A stretch of 64,000 nt of DNA from Tumidithrix helvetica (GTDB lineage: Bacteria > Cyanobacteriota > Cyanobacteriia > Pseudanabaenales > Pseudanabaenaceae), in NCBI RefSeq assembly GCF_965232925.1, contig NZ_CBDDRA010000014.1:1-64000 (forward strand), written 5' to 3'. The notes under the pieces are model-generated. The model made no database searches, was not told the origin of the DNA, and worked only from the letters and a program-made list of their open reading frames with translations. A program made the translations under genes and the position numbers. This document shows, in pieces, positions 61,929 to 64,000 of the stretch (position 1 is the stretch's first letter; each line of letters starts with the position of its first letter).

Positions 61929-62594
61929 CTATCGTTTCTTGATTGCCCCCATGCCTTTCACAGATTCTTTGACTTGGGGAAAGCCAATATACTCTATTGA
62001 CCCTATGCCTGATACAGTCGCATCCAACCGATCGCTCACATTGACCACTGCACTCCCCACGCCTTTATTCCGCACTGTAGCCTGATTAGTCTTCAACTCC
62101 CCACCCTGAAAACTTCCGACTCCAGAAAGACTGAGATCTAGCACATCAACATTTCCCGCGATCGCTACGCTACCCACACCATCAAGCGAAACCGACAACC
62201 GCTTACCTTGAATACCATTAGCTTCAATACTGCCAACCCCATCTATGTTCAAGCTCTCCAGACTCTTGACCTCCACAACAAACTCAATGGGCTTAGTCGG
62301 ATTGATGCTTGACTCGTTCGCGTTGCTGATATACAAGATTTGGTCAGACACGCGACTCTCTAAAATTGGCAGGATGTTGTCCTCGGCACTAATTGTGAGA
62401 GACTCTTTACCATTCTGCTGTATCTTGAGCTTGCCCACAGATTTAAAAGAGATCGATGAAAATGTAGTCACTTCTCTAGATTCAGTCTTGAAGACTCCAG
62501 ATCCTCTAATTCCGCCTAACTGAAAAGAGCAGCCTGTAAATATACTCAAAGCCACTAAAAACACAGTCAAACGGTATATTAATTTGTTTCTCAT
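61929..62594 (-). CDS. DUF2807-type (GIN domain) lipoprotein
   Basis: The 221-residue protein starts with a signal peptide and lipobox IFTGCSF. The body is repetitive, with beta-strand turns LNIDGVGSIEANGI, VSLDGVGSVAIAGN and LSLSGVGSFQGGEL, typical of the right-handed beta-solenoid DUF2807 fold. It is probably outer-leaflet or periplasmic. Function is unknown. Its start overlaps the upstream DUF1772-like gene (ATGA). Confidence 0.85.
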   Translation of the reverse strand: MRNKLIYRLTVFLVALSIFTGCSFQLGGIRGSGVFKTESREVTTFSSISFKSVGKLKIQQNGKESLTISAEDNILPILESRVSDQILYISNANESSINPTKPIEFVVEVKSLESLNIDGVGSIEANGIQGKRLSVSLDGVGSVAIAGNVDVLDLSLSGVGSFQGGELKTNQATVRNKGVGSAVVNVSDRLDATVSGIGSIEYIGFPQVKESVKGMGAIKKR

Positions 62595-63079
62595 TGAATT
62601 GCTCGCTTTTCTGGTGTTTCTACAAGTACAGAGATGATAAGCAAACTTAATCCTATAATCTTGATAAAGGCATTAGCTGCATGCGCATATTCCCATCGAT
62701 CGCGATACTGCATCCAGTTTGATGGAATAGGAGTCGTCAACCATTTGGCAAATTCAGCATTCATTGGTGCGATAAATACGATCCAACTCACAAACGCCAT
62801 TATCAAGAGCATTGCTCCACCCAATGTCCAGTAAAAGGTTGAACCGTGTTTGCGAACTAGAAATACTAGAATAATTGCGGTCAGAATAGCAGCAATTTCA
62901 AAGGTTGCACCGACTGTGCCAAACAACCTATAAATATTTTCAATAACTGTTACTCTAACCCAAAGTTGCTGGTCAAACTGCATTCTTTGCGGCAGTTCTA
63001 GCAAATGGGTCATAGACAAACTAAGGCTGAACGAAGCTAATAAAAGTGTTATAAATCGACTTGTTCGGATGAGTATCAT
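62591..63079 (-). CDS. Small membrane protein of DUF1772 type
   Basis: The 162-residue protein has four likely membrane segments, with LLASFSLSLSMTHLLELPQR, FVSWIVFIAPMN and FIKIIGLSLLIISVLV. The overall pattern resembles DUF1772 (anthrone-oxygenase-like) proteins, from memory. The role is unknown. It overlaps the lipoprotein gene by four bases. Confidence 0.65.
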   Translation of the reverse strand: MILIRTSRFITLLLASFSLSLSMTHLLELPQRMQFDQQLWVRVTVIENIYRLFGTVGATFEIAAILTAIILVFLVRKHGSTFYWTLGGAMLLIMAFVSWIVFIAPMNAEFAKWLTTPIPSNWMQYRDRWEYAHAANAFIKIIGLSLLIISVLVETPEKRAIQ

Positions 63080-63111
63080 TTTTTTTAATTAATAGTAACG
63101 CTGTGGTGAAA

Positions 63112-63921
63112 TCAGATATATCTATATCGGGCTAATGTCTTCGATCCCCATAGAAAGACAACAATACCTGCGGTAATTGCAATTATTGAATAGTGAACAT
63201 CAGGATAGTCAACCAATGGATTGTGTATTTCATCCCTTGGGAACAAAGGTCTTCCTACATTCAACAAAGTATGAAAAAGTATACAAGCAAATAAACTTTC
63301 CCCTGTGTTGTTGTAAATCCAAACAATCAGAACTCTCACAGCAACTGTACCGAGAGTTGCCCAAGCTATCCAAGTTAGATTGTGTCCCTGTTGAATTATT
63401 GAGGGGTAATGCCATACTGTCCAAGGTATACCCATAAGGATACTTGCTGATAAAGCGCCAAACCTTTCTTGCATAGGTTCGATGGCATAACCCATATAGC
63501 CAGTTTCTTCTGCCACAGCTCCGAGAAAAAACAAGCAAAAAAGAAAAGGGATTGAAAGAAAAGGAATGTAAAAATTGATTGGAAGAGGTAATCCTATAAG
63601 GTGGATTATTATGTATATCAACAAATACATTAAAAATGGCAGCAAAACGATCGGTACATACCATATCTTTTTTGTGATTCTTGGAAAATCTAAAATTCTC
63701 TTAAACAGTTTGTTAGTACCAATATGCCCTTCTTCTTTGTAAACGAGAATACTTGCTGCAATCATTGGCGTAAATGCAGCTAATATGTCTGTTATAGGAA
63801 TATCTAACGGTAGCCCTTTTACATCAATTCTTGTTTCAATTATCCATAAAGGGATAGAAAGTCCATAAACAAGTAGAAAGAATTTTAATGGCGAGTGGTT
63901 TTCTGGTACTTTGTTTTCCAT
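63112..63921 (-). CDS. CPBP family intramembrane protease homologue
   Basis: The 269-residue membrane protein has VAEETGYMGYAIEPMQERFG, WTVWHYPSIIQQGHN and LFHTLLNVGRPLFP. The residue after the EE motif is methionine instead of arginine. It is the first visible gene of the leftward run and is 33 bases upstream of the DUF1772-like gene. Confidence 0.85.
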   Translation of the reverse strand: MENKVPENHSPLKFFLLVYGLSIPLWIIETRIDVKGLPLDIPITDILAAFTPMIAASILVYKEEGHIGTNKLFKRILDFPRITKKIWYVPIVLLPFLMYLLIYIIIHLIGLPLPINFYIPFLSIPFLFCLFFLGAVAEETGYMGYAIEPMQERFGALSASILMGIPWTVWHYPSIIQQGHNLTWIAWATLGTVAVRVLIVWIYNNTGESLFACILFHTLLNVGRPLFPRDEIHNPLVDYPDVHYSIIAITAGIVVFLWGSKTLARYRYI

Positions 63922-64000
63922 ATAGCTCTTCTATTTTGAAGGTGTTATTGACCGAAAAGTCTGCTTGTCTTCCCGACAAATTTGCTGAATAATATTGCGT

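Overview
The window looks like a chromosomal segment of a filamentous, non-heterocystous cyanobacterium, probably a Pseudanabaena or Leptolyngbya relative. The HIP1 octamer GCGATCGC is very frequent. The nif genes have cyanobacterial order and accessory members (nifP, Mo-nitrogenase C-terminal domain protein, CCE_0567-type protein, hesA/hesB, fdxH), and a CnfR-type activator flanks them. The genus is inferred; the cyanobacterial origin is well supported.

Layout. 0-7 kb: housekeeping and surface genes (a cobyrinate diamide synthase, a large FkbM-TPR-OGT fusion and a second FkbM methyltransferase). 7.3-31.2 kb: a nearly complete molybdenum nitrogenase cluster. Its left arm is transcribed leftward as nifB-(split fdxN)-nifS-nifU-nifH-nifD-nifK-nifV-nifZ-nifT, with cnfR and a [2Fe-2S] ferredoxin-like gene at its end. 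Its right arm runs rightward as nifP, a 38-residue ORF, the Mo-nitrogenase C-terminal domain gene, a fused nifEN, nifX, the DUF269 gene, the CCE_0567-like gene, nifW, hesA, hesB, fdxH, feoA, fdxB, a cupin, an ArsC-like gene and two small uncharacterised genes. 31.6-36.2 kb: CBS-CP12, a methyltransferase, and a molybdate uptake set (mop, modA, fused modBC) that would supply the cofactor metal.

The arms diverge from a 977-bp control region (20083-21059). Its two ends carry mirror-image copies of the same promoter architecture: paired AAATACT..ACCCC boxes 22 bp apart, then 47 bp, then a 36-bp core differing at two positions, then about 80 bp to the start codon. This is the most interesting regulatory signal in the window and a good candidate for the CnfR response element.

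36.4-40.5 kb is an accessory island: a decayed IS4-family element with both ends preserved and two further elements nested in it, Rhs/polymorphic-toxin fragments with a candidate immunity gene, a Sel1 protein, and two identical 99-bp MITE copies in opposite orientation. 40.6-57.5 kb is mostly conserved single genes: 5-oxoprolinase with an in-frame repeat insertion, M3 oligopeptidase, PEP synthase, a MocR-type regulator, a stand-alone receiver and a 1777-residue kinase/ATPase/histidine kinase. 57.6-59.5 kb is a gene graveyard of nuclease genes plus ABC, IS5, PIN and SDR fragments. 59.6-63.9 kb is a leftward membrane-protein run with three CPBP-family paralogues, a DUF2807-type lipoprotein and two small membrane proteins. 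I saw no rRNA, tRNA or CRISPR array.
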